Assembly: GCF_004000805.1 (NCBI RefSeq)
Contig: NZ_BILY01000027.1
Span: 1-64,000, forward strand
Reading direction: 5' to 3'
Length of the DNA: 64,000 nt
DNA from: Paenibacillus glycanilyticus NBRC 16618
GTDB taxonomy: Bacteria; Bacillota; Bacilli; Paenibacillales; Paenibacillaceae
Shown here: piece after piece, positions 1-7,907 of the stretch
How the letters are laid out: the number at the start of each line of letters is the position of its first letter
Numbering within the stretch: the first letter of the stretch is position 1
The notes under the pieces: model-generated
What the model saw: the letters and a program-made list of their open reading frames with translations, nothing else
What the model was told of the DNA's origin: nothing
Database searches by the model: none
Translations under genes and position numbers: made by a program

Positions 1-30
1 CCAGATCCGGCCGCCTCCCAAGGGCAACTA

Positions 31-59
31 AAAAAGCCCGCCGCAAGCGGCGAGCTTTT
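31..59 (-). terminator. Intrinsic terminator after mntR
   Basis: A GC-rich hairpin (arms CGCCGC and GCGGCG around a short AA loop, extended by AAGC/GCTT pairing) sits directly after the mntR stop codon. On the minus strand it is followed by a run of T. The outer A/T tracts on both sides mean it could also work on the plus strand. Confidence 0.75.
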
Positions 60-481
60 CATTCCGTTTCTAGTTCAGTCCGTATCCCTCTCAGCTCGTC
101 CAAGCGAGACGGCTCACGGTTAAAGAATTCAACCAATGTCTCGATACATGTAATTGAATCCCAGCTTAGATGATGCTCGATGCCTTCCACATCGCGGTAA
201 ATGTTCTCTTCCTGCACGCCGATAATCGTCAGGAATGACTCGAGTAAATGATGGCGGTCAACAAGCCTCTTGCCCATCTTTTTCCCTTTGCTTGTCAGAA
301 CAAGCCCGCGGTATTTCTCGTAAATCAAGTAATTGTCTTTGTCCAGCTTCTGAATCATCTTGGTGACAGATGAAGGATGCACCTCAAGCCCTTCGGCTAT
401 ATCCGATACGCGCGCATAGCCCTTTTCATCAATAAGCTTATAAATACGTTCCAAGTAGTCTTCCATGCTCGGAGTCGGCAA
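59..481 (-). CDS. mntR: Manganese-responsive transcriptional regulator MntR (DtxR family)
   Basis: This 140-residue protein is a DtxR-family repressor that senses Mn(II) and represses manganese uptake genes in Bacillus. The N-terminal winged helix spans roughly residues 5-65 and the dimerisation/metal domain follows. Asp8 and Glu11 are present at the positions of known MntR metal ligands, and the GIEHHLSWDS stretch carries the downstream Glu/His ligands. Length and sequence run close to B. subtilis MntR from end to end. The start codon appears to be TTG with a GGGGG ribosome-binding site 7 bases upstream. The gene has its own promoter and lies downstream of a zinc importer and ccdA, so metal control genes cluster here. 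No manganese transporter gene is in the window, so its targets lie elsewhere. Confidence 0.95.
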   Translation of the reverse strand: MPTPSMEDYLERIYKLIDEKGYARVSDIAEGLEVHPSSVTKMIQKLDKDNYLIYEKYRGLVLTSKGKKMGKRLVDRHHLLESFLTIIGVQEENIYRDVEGIEHHLSWDSITCIETLVEFFNREPSRLDELRGIRTELETE

Positions 482-536
482 TGAAGAACCCCCTAACCCT
501 GCATTCTACACCTTGTCTCATGGCGTTACTCTTAGT

Positions 537-566
537 ATCATACAACTATTTTTAATGCTACTGCAA
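537..566 (-). promoter_or_regulatory. Sigma-A-type promoter of mntR
   Basis: On the minus strand TTGCAG (561-566) and TATGAT (537-542) are separated by 18 bases, about 55 bases upstream of the mntR start. This would give mntR independent transcription from the upstream znu-ccdA group. It is inferred from sequence match only. Confidence 0.6.
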
Positions 567-589
567 GCCGATTTGCTTACGCATCCCCA

Positions 590-1306
590 TTAAAACTTCA
601 TAAAAGCAGGCGTTACTTGATTCAGCCAAATCGTAATTTTGGTCATCTGATCCGTGAACAGAAGAATCCCCATCAGCACCATAACGCCTCCGCCGATTCG
701 CATAACAACGGACGAATATTTAAGCAGCCAGCGTGCCGACCCAAGGAAAAAGGCCAGCAGGAAAAACGGAATGGCAAACCCTAACGCATACGCGGTCGTC
801 AGCTCGAACCACGTCCCCGGCTTCGAAGCAGCCAAAGCCAGAATGGCGGTTAATGCCGGTCCGATACAAGGCGTCCAGCCTGCCGAGAAACCGACGCCAA
901 AAATAAAGGAACCGAGATAGCCGGTCTTTTTTGTCGGGTCAAAGTGGAAGCGGCGTTCCTTCATGAGCACCTGCGGCTGAAAAATACCCGCGAGGAATAG
1001 GCCCATAAGCACGATCAGAATAGCCGACAGCTTGCGGATCAAATCCTCATATTGGCTAAAAAACTCCGCGAATACGTTGGAGCCATAGCCAAGCGTGTAA
1101 TAAACCGTACAAAATCCCAGTATGAAAAACAAGGTATGCGACATCGTCCTCATTCTCATCTGGGAAGTATGATTATTATTCTTCAAATCGCTAACGGAAA
1201 TGCCGGTTATGTAAGATAAATACGAAGGATATAAAGGCAGGCAGCAAGGCGAGATAAATGAAGCAAAGCCGGCGCCAAACGCCAGCCATACGTTAATGTT
1301 ATCCAA
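590..1306 (-). CDS. ccdA: CcdA family cytochrome c biogenesis / thiol-disulfide membrane protein
   Basis: This 238-residue polytopic membrane protein of the CcdA/DsbD-beta family passes reducing equivalents across the membrane for cytochrome c maturation and, in spore formers, for spore envelope thiol chemistry. Six hydrophobic segments can be seen. The two family cysteine motifs are present: SPCCLP near residues 19-24 in the first segment and TPCIGP around Cys147 in the fourth. The start codon reads TTG with GAGGTG upstream. It begins 21 bases after the zinc permease gene on the same strand, with no visible terminator between them, so cotranscription with the zinc importer is likely. No resA, resB or resC is nearby, so its partner cannot be named from this window. 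Confidence 0.9.
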   Translation of the reverse strand: MDNINVWLAFGAGFASFISPCCLPLYPSYLSYITGISVSDLKNNNHTSQMRMRTMSHTLFFILGFCTVYYTLGYGSNVFAEFFSQYEDLIRKLSAILIVLMGLFLAGIFQPQVLMKERRFHFDPTKKTGYLGSFIFGVGFSAGWTPCIGPALTAILALAASKPGTWFELTTAYALGFAIPFFLLAFFLGSARWLLKYSSVVMRIGGGVMVLMGILLFTDQMTKITIWLNQVTPAFMKF

Positions 1307-1327
1307 AGTTAAACACCTCAGTCGAAG

Positions 1328-2137
1328 TTAACTTCCCATCTTCATGCCGCGCTTCAGCAGCAGAAGAACAAGCATAATCGCAATCAATAACAAAACGATC
1401 GTACCGCCCGGCGCTAGATTCCATACGCCTGCCATCATCAGTCCGGCTACAACGGCAAGCTCCCCGATGATAACAACCGTAATGACGCTTTGACGGAAGC
1501 TGCGGGCAATAATCAAGCTGCAGGCCGCCGGAATGGTAAGCAGTGCCGAAACAAGCAACGCTCCCACGATTTTAATAGACGCGCTAATGACAAGTGCAGT
1601 AAGCACGCTAATCATAACATTATAGAACCGAACGGGCAAGCCGCTTACGGCAGCCGCATCCTCGTCGAACGTAAGCAGGAACAGCTCCTTCAACTGCGTG
1701 CGGATCGCTACCAATACCACAACCGTAACGACGGCAATCGTAATGAGATCCACGTTGTCGAGGGTAAAAATACTGCCGAACAAATAGCCGTTCACATTAA
1801 TATTAAAGCCTCTGCCCATCGTGAACAGGATTGACGCCAATGCAACGCCGCCGGACATGATAATGGCAATGGACAATTCCGCGTAGGTTTTGTACGTTTT
1901 CCGAAGCTTCTCGATAAAGAAAGAAGCAATAATCGCGAACACCAGGCCAACCGCTACCGGATATACGCCAATCAGGAATCCTAGAGCGACCCCCGCAATC
2001 GATACGTGGGACAAAGTGTCGCCAATCATCGATAAGCGGCGCAGCACAAGGAATATCCCCATAAGCGGTGCCGTGATCCCGATCAATACGCCTCCGATTA
2101 ACGCCCGCTGAAAAAACTCACTAGCTAAGATCTCCAA
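1328..2137 (-). CDS. znuB: Zinc ABC transporter permease (ZnuB/AdcB type)
   Basis: This 269-residue integral membrane protein of the ABC-3 family forms the channel of a metal ABC importer. It shows about eight hydrophobic segments and the family pattern GDTLSHVSIAGVALG near residues 35-50, then SALLTIPAACSL in the second half. The start reads TTG, and its first 17 bases overlap the end of the ATPase gene, which points to translational coupling. The neighbouring ATPase and His-rich lipoprotein complete a three-gene importer. Zinc rather than manganese is favoured because of the His-rich loop of the binding protein and the nearby zur gene, but substrate cannot be proved from sequence. Confidence 0.92.
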   Translation of the reverse strand: MEILASEFFQRALIGGVLIGITAPLMGIFLVLRRLSMIGDTLSHVSIAGVALGFLIGVYPVAVGLVFAIIASFFIEKLRKTYKTYAELSIAIIMSGGVALASILFTMGRGFNINVNGYLFGSIFTLDNVDLITIAVVTVVVLVAIRTQLKELFLLTFDEDAAAVSGLPVRFYNVMISVLTALVISASIKIVGALLVSALLTIPAACSLIIARSFRQSVITVVIIGELAVVAGLMMAGVWNLAPGGTIVLLLIAIMLVLLLLKRGMKMGS

Positions 2138-2921
2138 CCGTAACGACCTCTCTCCTGCTCTCCATTTGTTGACGAAGCTCCTTCAAGCTATGCGTCAAAT
2201 CGTTCTCTACGCAATTCTGCAGATCATGCGAATGCTTCTTGTAAAATTTCAGCTTGCCGCTTTCCGCCGCAGGCTGCTGGCCTAAATAGGACCGGATCAT
2301 CTCCATGTCATGCGATACCATGAGAAACGTAATATTATGATGTTGGTGCATATGCTTGATCATATGGAAGAAGCCTTCCTGCGTCTCCGAATCGATGCCA
2401 ACCGTTGGTTCGTCTAAAATCAGCAGCGACGGATTGTTGATTAACGCTCTTGCAAGAAATACCCGCTGCTGTTGTCCGCCGGACAGCTCCCCGATCCGCT
2501 TCATAGCCAAATCTTCAATATTCATGGCATGAAGGGCGTCCTCGCATTTCTTCTGATCGGCTTTCGTAATTTTGCGGAAAAGTTTATTCCGGCTGTACAG
2601 ACCCGATAATACAACCTCGCGGACGGTAGCCGGGAATAGCGGATTAAACGAATTTTTTTGCGGGACGTAGCCGATCCGGTCCCAATCCTTGAATTGGGAG
2701 ACCGGCTGTCCGAACAGGCGGATCGTTCCGCTCTCCGGCTTGAGCAGCCCGACAATCATGCGCAGCAGAGTTGTTTTTCCAGCGCCGTTTGATCCGATAA
2801 GTCCGATGAAATCCCGTTCTTTTACCGAGAAATTAAGTCCTTTATGAACTGTTTGACTCTGATAGGAAAAGGATACATCCTCAAGCGTTATTATATCTTG
2901 ATGACAATTTATATTTTGCAT
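2121..2921 (-). CDS. znuC: Zinc ABC transporter ATP-binding protein
   Basis: This ABC ATPase powers the adjacent metal permease. Walker A (GSNGAGKT, about residues 43-50), the signature LSGGQQQR, and Walker B LLILDEPT followed by a switch His (VSHD) are all visible. I place the start at the ATG at 2921, giving 266 residues, because AGGTGGGG lies about 6 bases upstream. An in-frame GTG five codons earlier would put the ribosome-binding site inside the gene. After the ATPase core there is a His/Lys-rich C-terminal tail. It is second in the order lipoprotein-ATPase-permease. Confidence 0.93.
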   Translation of the reverse strand: MQNINCHQDIITLEDVSFSYQSQTVHKGLNFSVKERDFIGLIGSNGAGKTTLLRMIVGLLKPESGTIRLFGQPVSQFKDWDRIGYVPQKNSFNPLFPATVREVVLSGLYSRNKLFRKITKADQKKCEDALHAMNIEDLAMKRIGELSGGQQQRVFLARALINNPSLLILDEPTVGIDSETQEGFFHMIKHMHQHHNITFLMVSHDMEMIRSYLGQQPAAESGKLKFYKKHSHDLQNCVENDLTHSLKELRQQMESRREVVTVGDLS

Positions 2922-2955
2922 CGTTCCCCACCTCACTTTCGCTATATCTATCCTA

Positions 2956-3924
2956 TTATTTCTGTAAGCCGGTCAATAAATTTTGCAGATTTTTCTCCAT
3001 CAGGCTAAGATAATCCTCTCCAGCCTTTTCCTGCTTCGGCGTAAGACCTTCGATCGGATTAAGCACAAGCAGCTTGGTATGCGTTTCGCTTGCGATCGTT
3101 TTTGCCAGATCCGGCGATACCATCTCTTCGAAATAAATATATTTGATGCCCTCCGATTTCACAAACTTCGCAACCTTGAGCAAATCCTGGGCGCGAGGCT
3201 CGGCATCGGGAGACAGACCCGTAATCGCGATCTGCGTCAGCCCGTAATCTCTGGCCAAATAACCAAAAGCTTGATGCGACACTACAATTGATTTATGAGG
3301 CGCTGCCGCTAATTTCGATTCAAACTCTTCGTTCAGTGCTTCCAGCTTGCCTACAAGCGTTTGATAGTTCGCTTCGAACGCTTCCTTATGGGCAGGATCT
3401 GCCTGAATGAGACTGTCTTTCACGTTTGCAGCCATAACCATAGCAGACTTCGGACTCACCCAAGTATGCGGATCGACGTCAAGGTCGTGGTCATGATCGC
3501 CATGATCGTGACCTTCCTCTTCTTCCGGATTTCCATGAATGAGTGCAATTCCCTTGCTCATTTCGGCCGTGATCAGACCACCATTCTTCGGCAGACCTTT
3601 CAGGAAATCATCCGTCCAGCCCTCTAGACCGGCACCGTTATACAGGAACAGCTGTGCCTTGGACGCGATGGTCAAATCCTGGCTTTTAGGCGTCCAATCA
3701 TGAGGCTCTACGCCAGCGGGAATAAGGTTGACGACATTCACGTTGTCGCCGCCAATCTCGGAAGCCAAATAATAAAGCGGATAAAAGCTCGTAACCACGT
3801 TGGTCTTGCCTTCAACTAGCGTTTTACCCGAATTCGCGCCGCATGCGGAGAGCAAAACGGTCATGACAATCAGCAGCACACTCATATGTTTAAAAGAACG
3901 CATTCGTAATAATCTCCATTTCAA
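2956..3924 (-). CDS. znuA: Zinc ABC transporter substrate-binding lipoprotein
   Basis: This 322-residue metal-binding lipoprotein of the cluster A-I (ZnuA/AdcA) family captures Zn(II) outside the membrane for the adjacent permease. Residues 14-27 form a lipoprotein signal and the lipobox LLSAC ends at Cys28, where the lipid would attach. Metal ligands are likely His75 (EPHDW), His153 (DPHTW) and His217 (SHQAF). Between the first two lies the acidic and histidine-rich loop of about residues 134-150, with alternating His-Asp, typical of zinc rather than manganese binders. It is the first gene of the group and has a palindrome resembling a Zur site just upstream. Confidence 0.93.
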   Translation of the reverse strand: MKWRLLRMRSFKHMSVLLIVMTVLLSACGANSGKTLVEGKTNVVTSFYPLYYLASEIGGDNVNVVNLIPAGVEPHDWTPKSQDLTIASKAQLFLYNGAGLEGWTDDFLKGLPKNGGLITAEMSKGIALIHGNPEEEEGHDHGDHDHDLDVDPHTWVSPKSAMVMAANVKDSLIQADPAHKEAFEANYQTLVGKLEALNEEFESKLAAAPHKSIVVSHQAFGYLARDYGLTQIAITGLSPDAEPRAQDLLKVAKFVKSEGIKYIYFEEMVSPDLAKTIASETHTKLLVLNPIEGLTPKQEKAGEDYLSLMEKNLQNLLTGLQK

Positions 3925-3933
3925 CTCTCTTTT

Positions 3934-3948
3934 TAGTAATCGTTACTA
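3934..3948. promoter_or_regulatory. Candidate Zur operator upstream of znuA
   Basis: TAGTAA-TCG-TTACTA is a perfect 6-3-6 inverted repeat 10 bases upstream of the znuA start, with ATTACG continuing beside it. It resembles the AT-rich TAAT/ATTA core of Bacillus Zur boxes (TCGTAAT-N-ATTACGA). With a Zur homologue 3 kb away, zinc-dependent repression of znuA-znuC-znuB-ccdA is a reasonable inference. Its closeness to the start codon fits a repressor site. Confidence 0.55.
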
Positions 3949-4043
3949 TTACGTTCTAGATTATACGAGCGGGCTTACACCCTGTCAACCATAAACTATT
4001 AACTACTATTTACATGCTTGTACCTCTGCATACGTTAATAAGC

Positions 4044-4082
4044 AAGAGAACCGCCTCGGATTCAACATCCGGGCGGTTCTCA
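4044..4082 (-). terminator. Terminator after metG
   Basis: Arms GAGAACCGCC and GGCGGTTCTC, with an inner CGGAT/ATCCG pair, form a strong hairpin just beyond the metG stop. The following minus-strand sequence is T-rich but broken (TTGCTTATT), so termination is probable but not textbook. Confidence 0.65.
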
Positions 4083-4093
4083 ACACCTCTGAA

Positions 4094-6085
4094 TTATTTC
4101 ACGATTGCGCCGTTTGGCATGTCATCCGGTACCGTAGCAAGCGTCAATTGATCCCCATGCGAAGCTGCAAGGATCATTCCTTGCGACAGCTCTCCGCGAA
4201 GCTTAACCGGCTTGAGGTTCGTTACGCAAATCACTTTGCGGCCAACCATCTGCTCCGGCGTGTAGAACTTCGCGATTCCGGATACAACCTGACGCTGCTC
4301 ATAGCCAAGATCCAGCTGCAGCTTAAGCAGCTTGTCGGCCTTTTGCACCGGCTCGGCTGCAATAACCTGCGCGACGCGAAGCTCGACCTTGCCGAAATCT
4401 TCGATCCCTATCTCTTCCTTCGCTTCGACCGCCGGTGAAGCGGCTTGAGCAGCGTTGTCTGCTGCCGGCGCGGCTGCTTCCGTTTTAGCCGCAGCTCCGC
4501 CGCCCATTGCAGCAGCAATATAAGCAACTTCTTCGGCTGCATCCAGACGAGGGAAGACAGGCGCTCCCTTGCTCACGCGCGTGCCGCCAGGCAGCTGTCC
4601 GAAGCGCTTCGTGCTTTCCCAAGCGGTCAATTCGCCTTCTTCCAGACCAAGCTGGCGCCACAGCTCGCGAGGAGCATGCGTCAGGTAAGGCTGAAGCAGA
4701 ATCGAGATAATGCGGAGCGATTCCGCCAAATGATACATGACGGAAGCCAGTTCGTTCTTCTTCGCTTCATCCTTCGCAAGCGCCCAAGGAGATGTCTCGT
4801 CAATATATTTGTTGGTACGGCTGACAAACTGCCAGATCGCCGACAGAGCAACGGAGAATTCCATCGTCTCCATAGACGCTTCCACCTGGCGTACGGTTTC
4901 TGCCGCAAGCACTTGAAGAGATTCGTCAAATGCCGTTACATTGCCGCCGTAAGCCGGAATTTCGCCATCGAAATATTTATCGATCATCGCTACCGTACGG
5001 TTGAGCAGGTTGCCCAGGTCGTTAGCCAGATCGAAGTTGATCCGGTCAACAAAGTTTTCCGGGGTGAAGGTGCCGTCGGAACCAAACGGCACTTCGCGGA
5101 GCAGGTAGTAACGAACCGCATCCAGGCCGTAACGGTCGATCAAGGTTACCGGGTCAACGACGTTCCCTTTCGACTTCGACATTTTGCCGTCCTTCATCAA
5201 CAGCCAGCCATGCGCGAAAACTTTCTTCGGAAGCGGCAGGCCAAGCGCCATCAGCATGATTGGCCAATAGATCGTATGGAATCGTACGATTTCCTTACCG
5301 ACCAGATGAACGTCTGCCGGCCAGAAGCGGTCATACAAATCGCTGCTTCCATCTTTGCCGTAACCAAGCGCTGTAATGTAGTTCGACAGCGCATCAATCC
5401 ATACATAGATGACATGCTTCGGATCCCCAGGAACTTTAACGCCCCAATCGAAGGTTGTACGGGATACCGCAAGATCTTCAAGACCGGGCTTAATGAAGTT
5501 GTTGATCATTTCGTTCTTGCGCGATTCCGGTTGAATGAAATCCGGGTTCTCTTCGTAATGCTTCAAGAGGCGGTCGGCATATTTGCTCATCCGGAAGAAA
5601 TAGCTTTCTTCCTTCACGAGCTCCACCGGACGTCCGCAGTCCGGACAGTTGCCGTTTACCAGCTGGCGCTCGAGGAAGAACGATTCGCATGGCGTACAGT
5701 ACCAGCCTTCATATTCGCCTTTATAAATATCGTCCTGCTTCAGCAATTGCGCGAAAATCTTCTCCACCGCTTCTTTATGGCGAGGCTCCGTCGTACGGAT
5801 GAAATCATCGTTCGAAATTTCCAGCTTCGACCAGAGCTCTTTGATGCCAACGACAATATCGTCTACAAACTGCTGCGGCGATTTGTTTTTGTCCTTCGCA
5901 TTGCGTTCAATCTTCTGACCATGCTCGTCCGTGCCGGTCAAATACCAGACATCATACCCGCGAAGCCGCTTGTATCTTGCCATCGCATCGCCGGCTACCG
6001 TCGTATACGCATGTCCGATGTGGAGCTTATCGCTCGGATAATAGATCGGTGTCGTAATATAAAAGGATTTTTTATCGTTACCCAT
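4094..6085 (-). CDS. metG: Methionyl-tRNA synthetase
   Basis: This 663-residue class I synthetase charges tRNA-Met in the cytoplasm. HIGH is at residues 22-25 and KMSKS follows MKDGKMSKSKGN near residue 300. A zinc knuckle with paired CxxC motifs (CTPC and CPDC) lies around residues 128-148. After the anticodon-binding helices there is an alanine-rich low-complexity linker (about residues 515-555) and then a C-terminal EMAP/Trbp111-type tRNA-binding domain starting IEDFGKVELRVAQV. Length is normal for the Bacillus two-domain form. It is preceded by a methionine-type T-box leader, so expression should rise when uncharged tRNA-Met accumulates. Confidence 0.97.
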   Translation of the reverse strand: MGNDKKSFYITTPIYYPSDKLHIGHAYTTVAGDAMARYKRLRGYDVWYLTGTDEHGQKIERNAKDKNKSPQQFVDDIVVGIKELWSKLEISNDDFIRTTEPRHKEAVEKIFAQLLKQDDIYKGEYEGWYCTPCESFFLERQLVNGNCPDCGRPVELVKEESYFFRMSKYADRLLKHYEENPDFIQPESRKNEMINNFIKPGLEDLAVSRTTFDWGVKVPGDPKHVIYVWIDALSNYITALGYGKDGSSDLYDRFWPADVHLVGKEIVRFHTIYWPIMLMALGLPLPKKVFAHGWLLMKDGKMSKSKGNVVDPVTLIDRYGLDAVRYYLLREVPFGSDGTFTPENFVDRINFDLANDLGNLLNRTVAMIDKYFDGEIPAYGGNVTAFDESLQVLAAETVRQVEASMETMEFSVALSAIWQFVSRTNKYIDETSPWALAKDEAKKNELASVMYHLAESLRIISILLQPYLTHAPRELWRQLGLEEGELTAWESTKRFGQLPGGTRVSKGAPVFPRLDAAEEVAYIAAAMGGGAAAKTEAAAPAADNAAQAASPAVEAKEEIGIEDFGKVELRVAQVIAAEPVQKADKLLKLQLDLGYEQRQVVSGIAKFYTPEQMVGRKVICVTNLKPVKLRGELSQGMILAASHGDQLTLATVPDDMPNGAIVK

Positions 6086-6126
6086 TTGTCATTCCTCCGT
6101 TATGATCAAAATAAAGCGAGAGAACG

Positions 6127-6434
6127 CAAAAAACTCCCGTCCAACATGGGACGAGAGTTCAAGTTCACTCACGCGGTACCACCCAAATTCCCGCTGCGCT
6201 TTCATGATTCAACCACCGCACAGCAGCTTCGTGTTGCCGCCATTCAATGGGCGGCAGAGCCGTTAACGCCAGCTTCACGCCATCCCCTTACCTCGTATTT
6301 GAGGCTCGGAAACAGATTCTCCGGGACCATCTTCGGATGCTTATCCATACCGGCTTCCAGCGTCCTGCCCGGCTCTCTGTTATGGCATCTTCATCGTACT
6401 TATCCGTTCATCGAATATTGGAAATATGCTTATA
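6127..6434 (-). promoter_or_regulatory. T-box leader of metG
   Basis: On the minus strand the leader contains an AGAGAGCCGGGC stem-I element, a candidate Met specifier codon ATG (6328-6330), and the diagnostic T-box GGGTGGTACCGCG (6172-6184). It ends in a terminator with arms AACTCTCGTCC and GGACGGGAGTT and a run of six T (6129-6158). Uncharged tRNA-Met would pair with specifier and T-box and favour the antiterminator. The specifier choice is inferred; the T-box and terminator are clear. Confidence 0.92.
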
Positions 6435-6440
6435 TGACAA

Positions 6441-6470
6441 AATATAACCAATTAAACGCTCCATTGTCAA
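6441..6470 (-). promoter_or_regulatory. Sigma-A promoter of the metG T-box transcript
   Basis: Consensus TTGACA (6465-6470) and TATATT (6441-6446) on the minus strand are 18 bases apart. The -35 box overlaps the last codons of yidD, so metG is transcribed independently inside the tail of the upstream gene. Confidence 0.75.
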
Positions 6471-6742
6471 GGAGCAGCCGTTCCGCCCGCGTCACTCTCC
6501 TGCTCTCCCGGGACAGGAGGAACAGGATCATAGCCCCCCGGATGGAACGGATGGCATCTTGCGATCCGCTTCGCGGCAAGCCATGAGCCCTTAGCTGCTC
6601 CGTGCTTCTCAAGCGCTTCCAGGGCGTACGCCGAACAGGTCGGATAATAACGGCAGGTCGGCGGCGTAAGCGGAGATATCACTTTGCGGTAAAAAAGGAC
6701 CGGTGCCTTCAGCACTCTAACGGCTGTTCGGCTGCGTGTCAT
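6467..6742 (-). CDS. yidD: Membrane protein insertion efficiency factor YidD
   Basis: This 91-residue YidD-family protein is a small membrane-associated factor linked to YidC-dependent insertion. The family signature CRYYPTCSAYALEAL is at about residues 30-44, and CHPFHPGGYDP follows near 63-73. The last 20 residues are a polar tail. Its ATG overlaps the zur stop as TGATG, indicating translational coupling. YidD genes are often next to rpmH-rnpA-yidC, so pairing with zur is a local arrangement. Confidence 0.93.
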   Translation of the reverse strand: MTRSRTAVRVLKAPVLFYRKVISPLTPPTCRYYPTCSAYALEALEKHGAAKGSWLAAKRIARCHPFHPGGYDPVPPVPGEQESDAGGTAAP

Positions 6743-7179
6743 CAGTTTGCCCCGGCAGCAGACTCTTCTTGAATGCAGTCTTTGCAGTAGCCGAACACTT
6801 CGAATTTATGCTTTACTACCCGGAAATCATCCGGCACGACCGTCTGCTCCATCGGACAAAACGTAATCGGATACGTGTGCCCGCATTGCAAACAGATCAT
6901 ATGATGGTGGTGGTCATTTTCCCTGCAATGAAGCTTGAATTTAACGCCATCCTCAAAGATAACCTGCTCGATGACCCCAAGCTCCTCCATCACGCGCAAA
7001 TTGCGGTATACGGTATCAAAGCTCAAGCCCGAGTATGACTTGCCCATATATTCGTAAACTTCCTTAGGTGCCAGGTATCCCGGAGTCTCCGCAAACAATT
7101 TAGCCAGCGATTTGCGCTGATCCGTAATGCGCAGTCCTTGTCCGGTCATTCTTTGTATGATTTCATCTATGGTATGCAA
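6742..7179 (-). CDS. zur: Fur-family zinc uptake regulator Zur
   Basis: This 145-residue Fur-family repressor has an N-terminal winged helix (residues about 1-85, with SFDTVYRNLRVMEELG in the recognition region) and a C-terminal metal-binding dimer domain. The latter contains the HHHHMICLQCG stretch, another Cys in the ITFCPME segment and a closing CKDC, so a structural CxxC zinc site can form. The YPITFCPMEQ spacing and overall sequence resemble B. subtilis Zur more than Fur or PerR. PerR would need its conserved oxidation-sensing ligand set, which I did not see clearly. The nearby znu genes with a candidate operator support zinc as the signal. Confidence 0.88.
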   Translation of the reverse strand: MHTIDEIIQRMTGQGLRITDQRKSLAKLFAETPGYLAPKEVYEYMGKSYSGLSFDTVYRNLRVMEELGVIEQVIFEDGVKFKLHCRENDHHHHMICLQCGHTYPITFCPMEQTVVPDDFRVVKHKFEVFGYCKDCIQEESAAGAN

Positions 7180-7222
7180 TGAAAGGACCTCCGAAAATAA
7201 AGTGTCTTTCTATTCATAATGC

Positions 7223-7252
7223 CGAAAAAAAAGACTCTCGTCAATGAGAGCC
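7223..7252 (-). terminator. Terminator after the 7274 small-protein gene
   Basis: On the minus strand GGCTCTC-ATTGAC-GAGAGTC is followed by eight T. It separates the two small membrane-protein genes from zur. Confidence 0.8.
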
Positions 7253-7273
7253 TCTCTTAAGCCGCGGCCTTTA

Positions 7274-7498
7274 TCACCCGTTCAGCCGCATGTTTATTAG
7301 AAAACTTGCACACATACCCAAAAATAACACCATACTTACGATCGACACCCATTTGCGTCTTGTCTTCGCCGCTGCCAGGCGTTCGCCGCCTGATGGATCA
7401 AGTGCCGCTTCCGTAACGGATCGGTGCATGAACAACAGCGTAATGACGGATGCAACAAAAAACATGTTAATAACAAACCAGATCGCCGTCCACATCAT
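7274..7498 (-). CDS. Small two-helix membrane protein, function unknown
   Basis: I do not recognise this protein of about 74 residues. Two hydrophobic segments (about residues 3-24 and 49-68) flank a charged loop with RRK, so an inner-membrane hairpin topology is likely. I start it at the ATG at 7498, about 9 bases after GGGAGG. An in-frame GTG three codons upstream would touch the ribosome-binding site. It lies 35 bases after another small membrane protein on the same strand and the two may be cotranscribed. Confidence 0.6.
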   Translation of the reverse strand: MMWTAIWFVINMFFVASVITLLFMHRSVTEAALDPSGGERLAAAKTRRKWVSIVSMVLFLGMCASFLINMRLNG

Positions 7499-7533
7499 AA
7501 CGGGCACCCTCCCTATTTATTTGCAGAAACCCG

Positions 7534-7734
7534 CTATAAATACCATTTGTTCAAAATAATCATCAAGGCGATGAAGCTGACGACAGCTCCCGCAAAACAA
7601 ACCCATCCGTAACGGAAGCGCTGCTGGAACATACGAAGAATGCCAAGACTTAATAATCCGAATATGAGCAATAAAAAGACGACCCCGATAATAAATAACG
7701 AAGTAGAGATGTCACTGACATCGACTAAAGTCAC
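7534..7734 (-). CDS. Small membrane protein, function unknown
   Basis: A GTG at 7734 preceded by AGGGGAG gives 66 residues. Two hydrophobic segments (about 13-33 and 44-61) are separated by RMFQQRFRYG. An in-frame upstream ATG would add 26 residues with no hydrophobic or family character, so the shorter form is preferred. It is first of a pair of small membrane-protein genes upstream of zur. No function can be assigned. Confidence 0.55.
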   Translation of the reverse strand: MTLVDVSDISTSLFIIGVVFLLLIFGLLSLGILRMFQQRFRYGWVCFAGAVVSFIALMIILNKWYL

Positions 7735-7907
7735 TGCATACACTCCCCTATGTAATAATGCAAGTACACAATTAGCATTATAAGGGATTGTCCCTCCGTT
7801 CGCCAACCACAATCCGTAAGAAAAGGTGACAAAATGAAACGGCTTTCACCACCCATAGGTTCAAAACGTTACTAACCTAAAGAAAACGACGGCCAATAGG
7901 CCCTAGA

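Noticed and set aside
4445..6586. 713-codon open frame on the plus strand
   Set aside because: It lies antisense to metG and its T-box, has no family character, and arises from codon bias in metG. The synthetase motifs are clear on the other strand.
6742..7179. Naming this Fur-family gene fur or perR
   Set aside because: The Zur-like C-terminal sequence and the znu genes nearby favour zinc. The choice is still not proved by sequence alone.
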